Source of the DNA: Apium graveolens
Lineage: Eukaryota; Streptophyta; Magnoliopsida; Apiales; Apiaceae
Direction: 5' to 3'
NCBI RefSeq assembly: GCF_009905375.1
Contig: NW_027417132.1
Span: 1 to 64,000, forward strand
DNA: 64,000 nucleotides
Numbering within the stretch: position 1 is the stretch's first letter; each line of letters begins with the position of its first letter. Below, in pieces: positions 23,191-35,199 of this stretch. Under the pieces are notes generated by a model. The model ran no database searches and had not been told where the DNA came from. It saw only the letters and a program-made list of their open reading frames with translations. Both the position numbers and the translations under genes were made by a program.

Positions 23191-25250
23191 ATGGCTGAGG
23201 AGACAGATTCAGTTCTTGACATTTCGGAGAAGATAGATTTTGAAGATTCGGATAAAGAGAGTGAAAAGAAAGAACCTGTAATAATGGATGATCGTATAGT
23301 TCCAGCAGATCCAGCTCTTATGGACTTTTCTCGGCCTAAAATTGATGACATTCAGTCAAGCATCATTCATCCGGCTATTCAGGCCAATACTTTCGAAATC
23401 AAGTCGGGCACTATTCCGATGGTGCAGAATTCTGTTTCTTTCGGAGGTGCTGCGACTGAAGATCCCAACATGCATATCAGGAATTTTGTCGAGATCTGCA
23501 GTACTTTCAAATATAATGGTGTTACTGATGAGGCTATTAAGCTGAGGCTTTTCCCATTCTCTCTGAGGGATAAAGCTAAGGATTGGTTACATTCTTTACC
23601 AGCTGGGTCCATCACTACTTGGGAAGATCTTGCGTAAAAGTTTCTGGTGAAGTTCTATCCAATGGCCAAGACTGCAGGTATGAGGATTGCTCTTACTCAG
23701 TTTGCGCAACAACCAACAGAATCTATGTGCGAAGCTTGGGAGTGCTATAAGGAGATGTTGAGAAAGTGTCCACATCATGGAATGCCTGACTGGATGGTGA
23801 TCACTGGGTTCTATAATGGTTTGGGGGCCCAATCTCGGCCCATGCTTGATGCAGCTTCTGGAGGCGCCTTGTGGGCCAAAAGCTATACCGAGGCCTATAA
23901 TCTTATTGAAACTATGGCTGCAAACAAGTATCAAAACCCAACTCAAAGGATGATTCATGGGAAGGTAGCAGGTATTCTGGAAGTTGATGTAGCTACAGCT
24001 ATCGCAGCACAGCTCCAAGCGCTGTCTATGAAGGTCGATTCTTTAGCCAACTATGGAGTCAATCAAATAGCTATTGTCTGTGAGCTTTATGCAGGCTCTC
24101 ATGCTACAGATCAGTGTTCTCTTGTTAATGAATCTGTTTAGTATGTGAACAATTATCAGCGATCGCAGCAGCCTGTGCCAGCTATTTATCATCCTAATAA
24201 CAGAAATCATCCCAATTTCAGCTGGAGCAACAATCAGAATGCTGTTTAGCAACCATATCAGCAAGCTGTAAGTAAACAGTTTAATCCACCTGGATTCCAG
24301 CAACCTCAGCAGTATGCTCAAAGGTATCCTCAACAAGGAGGTGTTGCTCCACCTTCTAGTGCTGATTTCGAGGAGCTAAAGCTGTTGTGCAAAAGCCGGG
24401 TTGTTTCTATCAAGACCTTGGAGAATCAAATTAGTCAAATAGCCAATGCCTTGTTCAATCGTCAACCTGGCACACTTCCCATCGATACTGAAGTGCCAGG
24501 CAGGAAGGAAGCTAAGGAGCAAGTCAAAGCTGTCACTCTAGAAAAGTTGTTGAAGCTGAAAAAGCAAAGGATGGAGAAGCTGAAGTTGTAGATGAAGAAG
24601 AAAAGAAAAAGCAGAAAGAGGGGGAACCAAAGAAGACTACTGTTGAACACACTCTTCCTGAGGGTAATACAGGGGAGAAACAACTCTCTCCTCCACCACC
24701 TTTTCCTAAGCGATTGCAAAAATAAAAGCTGGATAAGCAATTCGATAAGTTTCTGGAGGTGTTCAAGAAACTTCACATTAACATACCTTTCGCTGAGGCT
24801 CTAGAGCAAATGCCTAGTTATGCGAAATTCATGAAAGGTATTCTTTCAAGGAAGGTGAAACTGGATGATCTTGATACCATTGCTCTAACGGAAGAGTGCA
24901 ATGTTGTGCTGCAATAAAAGTTACCTCCAAAGCTTAAGGATCTAGGTAGCTTCACCATTCCTTGCACCATTGGCAAGTTGTCATTCGATAAGTGCCTTTG
25001 CGATTTGGGAGCAAGCATCAATCTGATGCCGTTGTCTATCTTCAAAAAGCTGAATTTGCCTGATTTGAAGCCCACCTACATGTCTCTACAATTGGCTGAT
25101 CATTTTATTACATACCCACGAGGCATCGTGCAGGACGTGTTAGTAAAGGTGGACAAGCTCATCTTTCCTGCAGACTTTGTCATTCTGGATTTTGAGGAAG
25201 GTAAGAAGATTCCCATAATCTTGGGAAGACCTTTCTTGGGAAGACCTTGA
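23191..25250 (+). pseudogene. gag-pro: Gag and protease of Gypsy D
   Basis: Gypsy-type gag (retrotransposon gag domain about 23430-23950; words RLFPFSLRDKAKDWLHSLP and ESMCEAWECYKEMLRKCPHH), then a proline/glutamine-rich linker, a charged linker (24540-24720) and an aspartic protease with [11 protein letters not shown] near 25000-25035, where the DSG/DTG triad reads DLG. Stops at 23635, 24139, 24247, 24723 and 24915 are all TAA or TAG where glutamine fits. A frameshift lies near 24540 and another near 25240, beside a short local duplication (cttgggaagacc twice). No zinc knuckle was recognised. Not translatable. Confidence 0.87.
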
Positions 25251-26269
25251 TAGATGTGCAAAAAGGTGAACTTACTATGAGGGTGCAAGATCAGGATGTA
25301 ACATTCAATGTATTCAATGCGATGAAATTCCCTATAGAAGACGAGGAGTGCTTCAAGGTGGATTTGATTGATTCTACAATTACTTCAGAACTTGATCATA
25401 TGCTAAGGTCGGATGCCTTAGAAAAAGCCTTATTGGGGGAATTTGACAGTGATGATGAGGAAGGCAATGAGCAGTTACAATATCTAAATGCTTCTCCTTG
25501 GAAGTGAAAGCTAGACATGCCATTTGAATCTCTTGGTAATACTGATCTCAAGAATGTTGAGGGAAAGCTCAAACCATCTATTGAGGAAGCACCTACTTTG
25601 TAGCTTAAACCATTGCCTGAACACTTGAGGTATGCTTTTTTAGGTGATGCATCTACTTTGCCTGTTATTATTGCATCTAACCTTTCAAGTAGTGATGAGG
25701 AAAAGCTCTTGAGGATCTTGAGAGAATTCAAATCGGCCATTGGATGGACTCTAGCAGATATAAAAGGGATCAGCCCTTCGTACTGCATGCATAAAATTCT
25801 GCTAGAGGAAGGTAGCAAGCCGATTATTGAGCAACAGTGAAGACTTAATCATGTCATGAAAGAAGTGGTGAAGAAAGAAATTCTAAAGTGGCTGGATGCA
25901 GGAATCATATATCATATTTATGACAATTCTTGGGTGATCCCCGTGCAATGTGTACTTAAGAAAGGAGGTATTACTGTGGTGGCAAATGAGAAGAACGAGC
26001 TCATCCCCACTCGAACAGTCATAGGATGAAGGGTATGCATGGACTACAGGAAGTTGAATAAAGCCACGAGAAAGGATCACTTCCCTCTTCCATTTGTTGA
26101 TCAGATGCTTGACAGGTTTGCTGGTCATAAGTATTATTGTCTTCTGGATGGCTATTCGGGCTACAATCAGATTTGCATTGCACCGGAAGATCAAGAAAAG
26201 ACTACTTTCACTTGTCCATTTGGCACGTTTGCTTTTCACAAAGTTTCTTTTGGCTTATGTGGTGCACCT
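25247..26269 (+). pseudogene. pol: Protease end and N-terminal RT of Gypsy D
   Basis: Continues in another frame: linker, then RT with DIKGISPSYCMHKI (about 25757), NSWVIPVQCV, VCMDYRKLNKATRKDHFPLPFVDQM and the palm start CLLDGYSGYNQICIAPED. Stops: 25505, 25601, 25838 and 26027. At 26269, right after the codons for CGAPC, solo LTR J begins. The frame is kept across J (26269 to 30299). Confidence 0.88.
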
Positions 26270-29200
26270 TGTCACACCCCAACTTATACAGCAAATTAAA
26301 TATAACTATTACAATATTTAATAATAAATAAACATACCCAAATCCAAGATCTTACAGTTTAGGGTTTGGAACAGCCCAACACTACCATCTATTATAACTG
26401 ATTTTAAATACCGAGTCCTCACACAAACTACTATCACTTATTCTACCTGAGCTCGAACATAGGCATCAGCATCACAGGTCTTACGGGCAGTCTGCTTGAA
26501 TCTAACCATAGCTGCTAGCTGTAATATTAGGGTAAAGCAAGGAGTGAGCCGAATGCTCAACAAGTGCTAAACAATACGATACAAAACATAAATCGAGATA
26601 TATATTAAAGAATGTCAATGGGAGGACATGACCAATGATAATGAGAGATAAAACTTTGGGTGATGGCATCATTTTGTTGGTATAAAAAAAAATCATATCT
26701 TAATCAAAATTATTTTATGACGCTACGGATTACAGCCGGTGATCAGCCACGAAGTAATCCCGAACCTCACTGGGTTCTAAAACAATAATGGGAATCCCTA
26801 GGCAACTTTTAAGCCTAATATAAGTGTGAAAAGGACTCGCGTCTCAGTCCAGATCCACTATTCAAAGAAAACATTTATCCCCCTTTGGGACTGAAAACCC
26901 ACATTTTATTTATTTCAAAAACTGATGCCGATTTATAACAAAATCTCTTTTACAGTAAACATATTTTTATCAAGGGATTATAGATCAACTCGAAACACAG
27001 GAAATATGATACTGAATCTCAGGGCCATGATTCACAAAACTATACTCTATTAAAGTAACTGAATGGTTTTCATATATCAAAGATTGGACAAGGGGATTTA
27101 GTGAGGCTATTGGATATTATAAAGGGTAATGCCAAATTGGGCTTAAAGCAATGGTTTCTCATCAAGGTTCAAGTGTTGGATCATCAAGAAGATAAGCTTC
27201 ATGAATACTAAGGGTGTTAAGGTATGCAGAAATGCTCTTTAACTCAAGATATATCAGAATTGTCAAGCTTCAGGATAAGAAATAGGGGTATCAATCAATG
27301 AGGAATCACTTTGATAAGTATCTGGCTTTTAGGGTTCAAGGTAATGTTCTATAGGGGTCCAAGTATCAGGATGAGATATCAATACTTAGGAATCATCAGC
27401 ATGTTAATCAAGAGAATCAACCAAGAGTTATAACTACCCTTTCTTTTATCCTGCATTCTAATTACTTTAATATACTATCATGATAAGACCACTATGCAAT
27501 ACGTACTCGAGGTTTCATGGCATTTTTATATAATTCAAAGATAAATATAAGATACGCTTGATTTAATATATCAAATGACACAGGATAGTTGCAACAATGT
27601 ATGAACTATTAGCAGTAAGTATGAAGGACAAGTTGAATCACTTGCCTTGAGAAAGGCTGGTCTGGTCTGACTGGTAGGAGCAACTGGAGCTTCACTCGAC
27701 CTTTATGGCAAGTTTTCCCTCATCTCAAGATCCTACATAAATAATAATAATCCTTATTATAATATATTCTCACCAACTTAACCTATTTACAACCCGAATT
27801 TAAACACGGATGGCACTTAGGCCTATATGCACTTAATTTATATTCACCTTTAATTTATAGTTGCACACACATATCCACATAATCACATATCATATATTAA
27901 TACCAAATAACACCAGATACACCATAATGCAACACTAGGCTTGGATGATCTCGATCCCCCAACTTAAGTCACTTGGTCGCTAAACTAGACAAAGTCTTCT
28001 AATTTTGGCTTCCTAACTCGATGTGCCTTTACTAAAATATCCAAGACTATTGACCCTCACTTGTGCCTTTTATTCTACTGACCTTATACTATCTTACAAC
28101 TATGGTGGTTAACCATGACCTCACTCCTAAGTGTTCTAAAACTATGTGATGAGTGAAAGTGTTCACTGGTCCAAATTTCAGAATGACATCTATGATTTCT
28201 TGAGTGCATTTGACACCCTTAAACTATAGGTTTTCCTTCAAAACTCTTACACAAGACTCTCCTGACCTAAGGGAATCTCCCAAACTTGATGTGGCTCAAG
28301 GGACTGATTGGGCCTTCTTGAGCCTAAGCTCAAAGTCCATGGTTCCCCTGTTTTCCTGGGCAGAAAACACCCTAACTTGAATTAACTTGTGACACATGGT
28401 TCTAACTCATATCCTATGAACTATGGTTGAAAAAACTTCTCTGACACTCCCTCTAACTAAGGCCCAACAGGGCCTAATGAGGGCCTACCCATGACATGGT
28501 CAAATCTCCGTATTTCTAAGTTGCAACAAAACTGTCCCCTGCTGGACAGATTTTGTTATTCTACTTGTGCACCTAACCAAATGACATGCAAACCTCCAAC
28601 CAACACCTAAAACCTTTTATATACTCCTAATACTAACTTCTGGTGGCTTGGGCCTCAAAGTGCACATCAATGACATGGTCAAAACTCACTCTAAACCTCA
28701 GGGTACTAAACTGATTTTCTGCAGAAATTATAGTTCCCCTTTCTCCAAGGTTTTGACTTAATAAACTCAACCACCAACAACCCAATACCCAAACCAAGAC
28801 TTAAATATGGTGATCTACTAAACTAACTCCCTTAAACTCAAAATAATCTTGGTGGAGATCATCCTTACCTAAGGTGCAATCATGGCAAAACAAAAGAACC
28901 CACATTTCACAACTCACAAATCATCAAGTTTTTGAAACAACAAGTTATGCATTTTATAAAAGATATACACGACTTATTACCATGCATCAAGAAGCATTAA
29001 TCAATATTAACACATTATTCCTACTGAAATTAAAGCTTACTAATAAAATCTTTCCAAATGATCAAAATCTTATAACATTCTAAGTGAAATCCACATGCAT
29101 GCATGTCTTCGAGTTTTGCAAGCCAAACAACATGTTTTCTAAATATGTTTTACCAAGAAATTTACATGCAAGCCTAGCATGAGCTATATCTAGATGATCA

Positions 29201-30293
29201 CTTAGCATGCAAGGAGTTTCATCAAATTTTTACTACAAAAATTCAAGCCATTATCACATAAACATGCAAAAATTGAACAAAGCAACAAGAATGGTCTCAA
29301 GAACCATTCATTCGGCTCCCCTATGGTCATAGCCGAATGAAATGGAAGGGAATGGCCATTTAACATCAAGAGTTTCCTTGTCAAGACTTGGAACTTCACC
29401 ATTCCTTGTAGTCCTCTCAAAAACAACCTTAAACTCACAAGAATCAAGGTTGTACTTTGAGTTTCAACTAAAACCTTAACATGCAACCTCAAAACTTAAA
29501 CTTTCTACTCAAAACTCTTTGAAATATATGTGATCATGGTACGGGAAGTAAAATTTACTTGTGTAGGAGGTGGGAACTTGATTAAGAAAGAAAGAAAATG
29601 GGGAGGGGGTGGTTTCGGCTGGAAAGCCGAGAGTGAGGGGGTAGGAGCCGAGAGTGAGAGAGAGGATGGAGAGAAGAAAGAGTGTGGTGTGGGTGATGAG
29701 TGAAATGATCATGTCTTTTACTTGTTTTATGGTTTTTATTTTGACAAATGTGAGTGGGAATAGGAATTGACATGACTACCCTTCCACATATACTTGGATC
29801 ATTTTGCATGCAGGGGTAATGGAGGAATTTGGCTAGAAAAATAAGAGTTAGTGGGGGTGGTAATTGTCTCTTTAGCCCTTTTCGATTGAATAGAAATGAT
29901 TTGCATGCAAGGACAACTATGTAATTTGCTAATTATAACAATTAAAATTTATAAAGATTTATTTTTGTAAAATAAAACACAAGTTCAAAAATTATAAAAT
30001 TTATACCATAAAATAATTTGGATTTTTAGAAATTTTATAAAACTACTTTTGAAATTTGTAAACAAAATAACCTTTAAAGAGAAATTTATTCAAGGTTTAA
30101 AATATTCCTTATAAATCAAAAATGAAAGAAATAAATAAACTTTTTCTTTGAAAATTCATATACCACATAACGAAAATTTAAGACGCAGAGTTCTCATTCA
30201 CACAAGCATACAATAGTTGCATATATTGGCATTCGACTTTTAAAGTTATACTAAATTTACAATTAATATTACACAGAAATGCTGGTTGTAACA
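26270..30293 (-). mobile_element. Solo LTR J (4.02 kb, probable Tekay/Del-like)
   Basis: Insertion in D reverse transcriptase, with TSD cacct at 26265-26269 and 30294-30298. The ends are TGTCACACCCC and GGTTGTAACA. There is no PBS, PPT, pol or second LTR inside. On the minus strand a CT-rich leader-like tract (29590-29700, tctctctcactctcggct) looks like transcribed LTR, hence the strand call, which is uncertain. It shares a GCAAGG.GTGAGC-type word with I (near 26538), so I and J may be distant relatives. The small ORFs in it look random. Confidence 0.84.
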
Positions 30294-31101
30294 CACCTGC
30301 CACTTTTCAGATATGCATGATGGACATATTCTCTGATATGATTGGAAATAATGTCGAAGTGTTCATGGATGACTTCTCCGTCTTTGGACATTCATTTGAT
30401 GAATGTTTGAATAATCTCCATTTGGTGTAAAAAAGGTGTGTGGAAACCAATCTAGTGCTCAATTGGAAAAAATGTCACTTTATGGTGCGACAAGGCATCA
30501 TTCTTGGGCATAAGGTCTCTAGCAAGGGCCTTGAGGTGAATAAAGCCAGGGTGGGAGTCATTGAAAATCTTCCACCACCCATTTCTGTTAAGGGAATCCG
30601 TAGTTTTCTTGGTCATGCGGGTTTTTATCGGCATTTCATCAAGGACTTCTCTAAGATATCTAAGCCTTTGTGTAACTTGCTCGAGAAAGATGTGCCTTCC
30701 AAATTTGATGATGAATGCTTGGCCGCATTCGAGACTCTCAAGAAGAGTTTAATAACTGCACCAGTTATTACGACACCTGATTGGAGAGAACCTTTTCAGA
30801 TGATGTGTGTTGCAAGTGATTATGCAGTGGGAGCAGTTCTTGGGTAGCGTAAGAATGATATCTTTCATGTGGTCTACTATGCTAGTAAGACGCTAAATGG
30901 AGCTCAAATGAACTACACCACTACTGATAAGGAGCTCTTGGGTATAGTTTTTGGTTTAGAAAAATTTTGATCTTATCTACTTGGGACAAAGGTGACAGTG
31001 TTCACTGATCATGCTGCCATTCGCTATCTGGTCTCAAAGAAGGATTCGAAGCCTAGACTTATTCGTTGGGTGCTCTTGCTACATGAATTTCAGTTGGAGA
31101 T
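30294..31101 (+). pseudogene. pol: C-terminal RT and RNase H of Gypsy D
   Basis: RT resumes in frame: ATFQICMMDIFSDMIG, catalytic box FMDDFSVFG near 30364-30385, then LVLNWKKCHFMV and RSFLGHAGFYRHF. RNase H begins near 30800 (ASDYAVGAVLG) and includes [12 protein letters not shown]. In-frame stops at 30428 (TAA), 30845 (TAG) and 30968 (TGA). It is cut at 31101 by solo LTR K. Confidence 0.9.
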
Positions 31102-31844
31102 TGTTGTGCATATGTTGTGTACTTGATGATTTCATAAACAAAACACCTAAGTAGATTTTACTTAGTGAAATAATGTAGCACTCGATGGATAAGAATTATA
31201 GTCCCGACGGATAACTCATTATAGTCCCGACGGATGATGACTTATTATCCATCGAATGAGTAGCTTATGTAATAATGAGTCTGTAGCACATTTCTGCATA
31301 CACTTTTGTATAGATTCTATAGTAGCATATAAGTCATGTTGACTTCAACCAGATATGCAGAATAGGTTGATTAATTGTACATAGATGATGTCTTGTAATT
31401 CTGCATAAGTGAAATAAAGTCAAGTGTCTGATTGCTACCCTACGGATAACCTACAAAGCACCCGACAGATGATCAACAACCCGACGGATGATTAACAATT
31501 CGACGGATGATCATATACCCAACAGACAAAGAATTCAAAGATCAGTTGACAGTGACAACTGGTCACATGCGTCGGGATGTATGCAAATGGAATGAGGAAG
31601 CCTATTAACTGGGTAATAGAGAACAAAGTAGCAAAGCATAAAAAATGATAGTTTTTATAATGATTCTATCTTTTGACTTTGTAATCTTGGTAATATATAA
31701 ACCAAGAAGCAGCAAATAGAAACAAAGATCTGAGATACAAAAAGTGAGAAACATTTGTAAGCAGAATCATTAGCATTTCTCTGTATTCTCAGTAGTTCAA
31801 ATTTGTAAGCAGCTATGAGCATTCTTGCACACAGAGTTCTCTCG

Positions 31845-31875
<31 letters not shown>

Positions 31876-32085
31876 GTGGAATTGTTTAAATCCACCAGAA
31901 AGTTTTTAAAGACTCTTGTTTTTAATTACTTATGTTTTGATTCAATTAAGTTTTTATTCCGCATTGTGCTAATCAAAACACTTATATTTGTATTCGTGTT
32001 TGAACATTTTTATTTTAAGAAAAAGGTTCAAGAATTCCATTCAACCCCCTTCTGTAATTCTTGCTATATTTTTAAGGGATTAACA
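31102..32085 (+). mobile_element. Solo LTR K (Sirevirus B/G family)
   Basis: 984 bp, TGTTGTGCATATG ... GGATTAACA, with TSD gagat at 31097-31101 and 32086-32090. Homologous to LTR B and solo LTR E. A TATA box (TATATAAA) lies at 31694-31701. Clusters of the CCGACGGATGA word lie at 31180-31261 and 31437-31530. A (TA)n run at 31846-31871 is longer than in E. No internal region remains, so it arose by recombination between two LTRs. Confidence 0.95.
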
Positions 32086-33516
32086 GAGATCAAGGATCGA
32101 AAATGTACTGAAAATCAAGTAGCTGACCATCTCTCTAGATTGGAGAATCCCGATTCTACTTTACATGATCAGACATTGATCAACAAATCTTTTCCGGATG
32201 AGCAGTTATTCGCAGTTCAAGAGGAAGAGCCATGGTTCGCAGACATTGTGAACTATCTTGTCAATAATATAATGCTTCCTAATATGAATGCGGCTCAAAA
32301 GAAGAAGTTTCTGCATGAGGTGAAGTGGTACATGTGGGATGAACAATATTTGTTTAGACAAGGAGCTGACCAGATCATCAGGAGATGTATCCCATTCTGT
32401 GAGACAGAGGGGATATTACGAGACTATCATTCCACAATTTATGGTGGATATTATGGTGGTGAAAAGACAGCAGCTCGTATTCTTCAAGCAGGTTTTTTCT
32501 GGCCCACGTTGTTTAAGGATGCACATCAGTTCGTTTTAAGGTGTGATCATTTCCAAAGAGTTGGGAATCTTACTAGAAAGGATGACATGCCTTTAAATGT
32601 GATGCTTGAAGTTGAGGTCTTCGATGTTTGGGGAATCGATTTCATGGGATCATTTATCTTATCCTGCAATAATCAGTACATCTTGCTGGCAGTCGATTAT
32701 GTCTCGAAATGGGTAGAAGTCAAGGCTCTACCGATTAATGATGCAAAGGTAGTGTTGAGTTTTCTTTATAAGCAGATATTCAAAAGGTTTGGAATGCCAC
32801 GAGTTATCATAAGTGATGAGGGATCACCTTTCTGCAATCATAATTTCACTTCTATGATGCAACTCTATAATGTGAATCATCAAATTTCTACTACCTATCA
32901 TCCGCAAACTAATGGTCAAGCTGAAGTGTCTAATAGAGAGATCAAACGCATTCTAGAGAAAGTTGTTTTTTTGTCTAGGAAAGATTGGTCTTTAAAGCTC
33001 GATGAAGCTGTTTGGGCTTATAGAACAGCATACAAGACTCCACTTGGGATGTCCCCGTTTCAACTTTTCTATGGTAAGGGATGTCATTTACCTGTGGAGC
33101 TTGAGCATAAGGCTTATTGGGCATTGAAGAAGTTAAACCTTGATCTAGATGCAGCTGGGAAGAAGCGAATGCTTCAGTTAAATGAACTTGATGAATTTCT
33201 ACTTCAAGCGTACGAAAATAACAAGATGTACAAGGAAAAAGTAAAAAGGTGGCACGACAGAAAGCTATCTCCTAAGTCATTTGTGTCGGGGAAACAAGTT
33301 CTTTTATTCAACTCTCGTCTCCGACTTTTTCCTGGAAAGTTGAAATCAAGGTGGTCTGGACCATTTATCGTCAAAACTGTGTTTCCACATGGAGCGGTAG
33401 AGATTTTTGAGAACGATCTGGGCCAAGCATTCAAAGTAAATGGTCAGAGATTGAAGCACTATTATGGGGATACGACAAATCGAGAAGTGGTTAGTGCCGT
33501 TTTATTGTCAACTTGA
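32086..33516 (+). pseudogene. pol: Integrase of Gypsy D, open reading frame
   Basis: Open for about 477 codons. It starts with the RNase H/IN connector ([12 protein letters not shown]). The HHCC finger region is damaged: YGGYYGG where a His is usual, and RCDHFQR where the second Cys is usual. The catalytic core has all three acids: GIDFMG (32633), IISDEGSPF (about 32809) and [12 protein letters not shown] (about 32912). The C-terminal part includes [14 protein letters not shown]. The open frame extends upstream into solo LTR K (from 31825), so the first ~87 residues of that ORF are LTR sequence and not integrase. Confidence 0.9.
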
Positions 33517-34011
33517 TCGAACTACTCTACGTCAAGCTAATGACGTAAAATAAGCGCTTCTTGAGAGGCAACCCAAGATATGAGGCCATAGGAACCCTTA
33601 GAATTTAGTACTCTATCCAATAACCCAAAAAAATCAGAAAAAGCTGGTTAAAAAATATTTTTTCTAGGGACCTTACAGGCGCCCGCCTGCAGGTTCCAGG
33701 CGGCCGCTTGCTGGCAGGCGCCCGCCTGCTGGTTCCAGGAGACCGCCTGCAAACCTACGTTTTGAAAATTCGGTTTTTCAGCTTATAAAAAAAATAGAAA
33801 AAATACAAAAACACAACCACAGCACTACAAACCTCATTACCCACGATTTTCTTCCTACAAATTAGCCACAACCCCACTCCTAATCTAATTCTAACCTTAA
33901 TCCTACCTTATATATACACACAACCTCTCCATACACATCCATTATACTTTCAACTTATGAACTCTCTCCTACACACAAAACACAACTCTACAACTCTTAT
34001 TATCAGTTTCA
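33517..34011 (+). other. Spacer between integrase and ORF3 in D
   Basis: No ORF. It holds the second GC-rich palindromic block (33676-33750), an A-rich run, and a CT/AC-rich leader with tatatatac at 33909-33918, about 100 bp before the ORF3 ATG, which could be an internal TATA element. Confidence 0.6.
33676..33750. repeat. GC-rich palindromic tandem repeat, D spacer
   Basis: Four units of 18-21 bp, such as CAGGCGCCCGCCTGCTGG, each with CAGGCG/CGCCTG-like arms. This is the same motif as in both D LTRs, but here in unique internal sequence between IN and ORF3. Confidence 0.85.
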
Positions 34012-35199
34012 ATGGCCCCAAAGAGATCTCAAACTGTAGATAATAGCAGCACCATTCCGATTGCTAATTTTTCAAGGGGTACTGCTGCGAGGCCCCGATT
34101 GGTGGATAGGGCTGCTGAGGAGGAGTATGCTAGGATTCTTATTAAGCCAATTTTGAAGGAGAGGGGGTTTTTGCCATCGGGGAGGGATGGTGATTTATTG
34201 CCGATGATTGCAGAAGAGGGTTGGGTGACTTTTTGCGAGTCACCTGAGGCGGTCCCGGTGAGTGTTGTTCGCGAGTTCTATGCGAATGCCAAGGCCGATA
34301 AGAATGGGTATTCTGTTGTTCGTGGACTTACCGTTGATTATCAGCCTGCGACAATTCACCGTGTTATTGGGCAGCGACAAAGGAAGCCCCAGTAGGAGAA
34401 TTGGAATGAGAAGACCACTGAGGATTTTGACTCAGATTTGATTATTGCTACTCTCTATCAGCCAAGCACGGTGTGGAAGTTTAAGACGATATCCAACGAG
34501 TATCGTTCTTTCCCGGCTGTTGTGATGAACAGGTATGCCCGTGCATGGAATGCCTTTATTTGTGCTAATATTTTGCCTTCTTTGCATGCATATGAGGTCA
34601 CAGTTGAGAGAACCAGGTTGTTATGGGGGATTTTCAATGAGGAGTATTATGTGGATCTGGGTGAGTTCATCTACCAAGGGATTTTATCAGTTTTTGAGGG
34701 GGAAGTCGCATTACAACATCTTGTATGCCTATATTATTATGTAGTTGTGCAAGGTAGTTGGAGTCCGCTGACCTTCTTATGAGCAGCTGCAGATGTCGGC
34801 CGCTTCTATTGATTCATCGACGCTGAATGCGATGTAGGAGTGGACGGGTGGAGAGCCTGATGAGCATGGTTTGGGATATCATCTCCCAGGAGGATGTCTA
34901 GCAGCTGGTGCTACGATGGCTAGGCCCAGTCAGGCTCGGGGGAGGTAGGTTCTTCCAGAGGCCAGGGAGGAAATGGTTCGGGTATGGCTGATGTCCAGTA
35001 CATGAGGCTTTCCAGGAGGATGGATGCGATGTATGAGTCGCAGAGTAAGTTTGCGTGGGAGCTCACCCTAGCACTTGGGACTGCTTTTAGAGGCCTTGGA
35101 GCTGACATCCAGTGGCCAATTTTTGGTGAGGACTTTACTTATCCGCCTCCTGACACTCCACCCACTGAGGGTGATGATGATGATGATTTCTCTGAGTAG
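34012..35199 (+). pseudogene. ORF3 of Gypsy D (putative plant transposon protein type)
   Basis: Third ORF downstream of pol, as in Athila elements, where it was once called env-like. The ATG at 34012 follows a leader-like spacer. Residues 1-127 are open (MAPKRSQ..., VVREFYANAKADKNGYSVVRGL), the pattern of the plant-specific family annotated as putative plant transposon protein. A TAG at 34393 is followed by more of the same family (RYARAWNAFICANILP; LLWGIFNEEYYVDLGEFI). The end is acidic (GDDDDDFSE). Further stops at 34780 and beyond, with frame changes near 34790. I see no signal peptide or clear membrane segment. Function unknown; broken here. Confidence 0.78.

Noticed and set aside
29202..29809. 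Minus-strand frames in solo LTR J
   Set aside because: Short overlapping frames in LTR sequence with low-complexity Ser/Leu runs; no support.
31846..31871. TA microsatellite as a regulatory element
   Set aside because: Simple expansion of a short TA run present in sister LTRs.
31825..32085. N-terminal part of the 563-codon frame as a protein domain
   Set aside because: It is translated LTR K, including its TA repeat; it has no protein origin.
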